DNA of 6,558 nucleotides from Gemmatimonadota bacterium (GTDB taxonomy: Bacteria > Latescibacterota > UBA2968 > UBA8231), in assembly GCA_026706165.1 (NCBI GenBank), contig JAPOZF010000529.1, positions 1 through 6,558 on the forward strand, in the 5' to 3' direction. The notes below the pieces were generated by a model. The model did no database searches and had not been told where the DNA came from. It worked only from the letters and a program-made list of their open reading frames with translations. A program made the translations under genes and the position numbers. Shown one piece after another: positions 6,226-6,558 of the stretch. Each line of letters starts with the position of its first letter. Position 1 is the stretch's first letter.

Positions 6226-6558
6226 GGGGAAGCCGGAGCGTGGAGGAGGCAGGCGACGCGACGGCCCTGCCGGGGCGGTTCCGGCGCCTCCAGGCGGGGG
6301 GCCTCGGCAGCGCAGCGCTCCATCGCTTCGGGGCAGCGCGGGTGGAACAGGCACCCGCCGGGCGGGTCGGTGAGGGAGGGGGGCAGTCCGGGGATGCCGC
6401 GGAACACCCCTCTCTGCTCGACGGAGGGGAGGCTTGCCACCAGCAGCTGGGTGTAGGGGTGGAGCGGAGACTTCAGCACCTCGTCGACGCCCCCTTCTTC
6501 GACGAGCCGGCCGGCGTACATGACCCCGATGCGGTCGACGCACTGGGCCATGAGCCCC
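6222..6558 (-). CDS. Oligopeptide/dipeptide-type ABC transporter ATP-binding protein, OppD/DppD-like, C-terminal part
   Basis: Only the last 111 residues are in the window; the gene runs off the right edge and the frame is open to it. The ATG at 6551 is internal: GLMAQCVDRIGVMYAGRLVE corresponds to the stretch just after the H-loop of an ABC ATPase, where OppD/DppD proteins read (HDL)G-V-A-x-x-DR-x-VMYAG. Next come the peptide-transporter motif HPYTQLLVASLP, a GIPGLPPS segment, and the cysteine cluster GGCLFHPRCP...C...C with CX5CX6CX20C spacing, a proposed [4Fe-4S] site in this family. Walker A, signature and Walker B regions lie outside the window. Its TGA overlaps the GTG of the second ATPase, giving the paired D-F arrangement of Opp/Dpp systems. 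Permease genes are expected further upstream (inference). Confidence 0.92.
   Translation of the reverse strand, partial: GLMAQCVDRIGVMYAGRLVEEGGVDEVLKSPLHPYTQLLVASLPSVEQRGVFRGIPGLPPSLTDPPGGCLFHPRCPEAMERCAAEAPRLEAPEPPRQGRRVACLLHAPASP

Noticed and set aside
4999..6456. A 485-codon open frame on the plus strand across the ATPase genes
   Set aside because: It is antisense to clear Walker A, signature and Walker B motifs, and it has no domain of its own.

Overview
The window is a GC-rich bacterial segment, fully coding apart from one 46-base gap. It holds two gene groups that converge tail to tail near position 2400. The high GC content, a secreted FG-GAP/ASPIC (CRTAC1-type) protein next to a TPR protein, a lipobox lipoprotein and a divergent Gfo/Idh/MocA oxidoreductase suggest a large-genome, GC-rich Gram-negative lineage. 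Acidobacteriota, Gemmatimonadota, Latescibacterota or Planctomycetota-like groups would fit. No marker gene is present, so the taxon stays open.

Left group, plus strand. The 3' part of a TPR-repeat gene (to 626) overlaps by four bases (ATGA) the start of a 596-residue exported seven-bladed FG-GAP propeller with a C-terminal ASPIC/UnbV domain (623-2413). The two are very likely co-translated.

Right group, minus strand, read from right to left. It contains the 3' end of an OppD/DppD-like ABC ATPase (beyond 6558 to 6222), an OppF/DppF-like ABC ATPase (6225-5125), a family 5 extracellular solute-binding lipoprotein (5123-3333) and a Gfo/Idh/MocA-family oxidoreductase (3286-2378). The first three are packed with a 4-base overlap and a 1-base gap, so this looks like one operon. 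The permease genes needed for a complete importer are not in the window and probably lie upstream, beyond 6558. The inferred logic is uptake of a peptide or small glycoside by the lipoprotein and ATPases, with the oxidoreductase acting on an imported or derived molecule. The substrate cannot be read from the sequence.

The two groups share 36 bases at their 3' ends in exact codon-on-codon antisense register. Each gene's TGA stop is a TCA serine codon in the other. I see no RNA genes, mobile elements, CRISPR arrays, convincing promoters or intrinsic terminators. I do not find strong evidence for a previously undescribed system. The most interesting points are the overprinted convergent ends, the divergent dinucleotide-binding loop of the oxidoreductase and its pairing with an Opp-type transporter.
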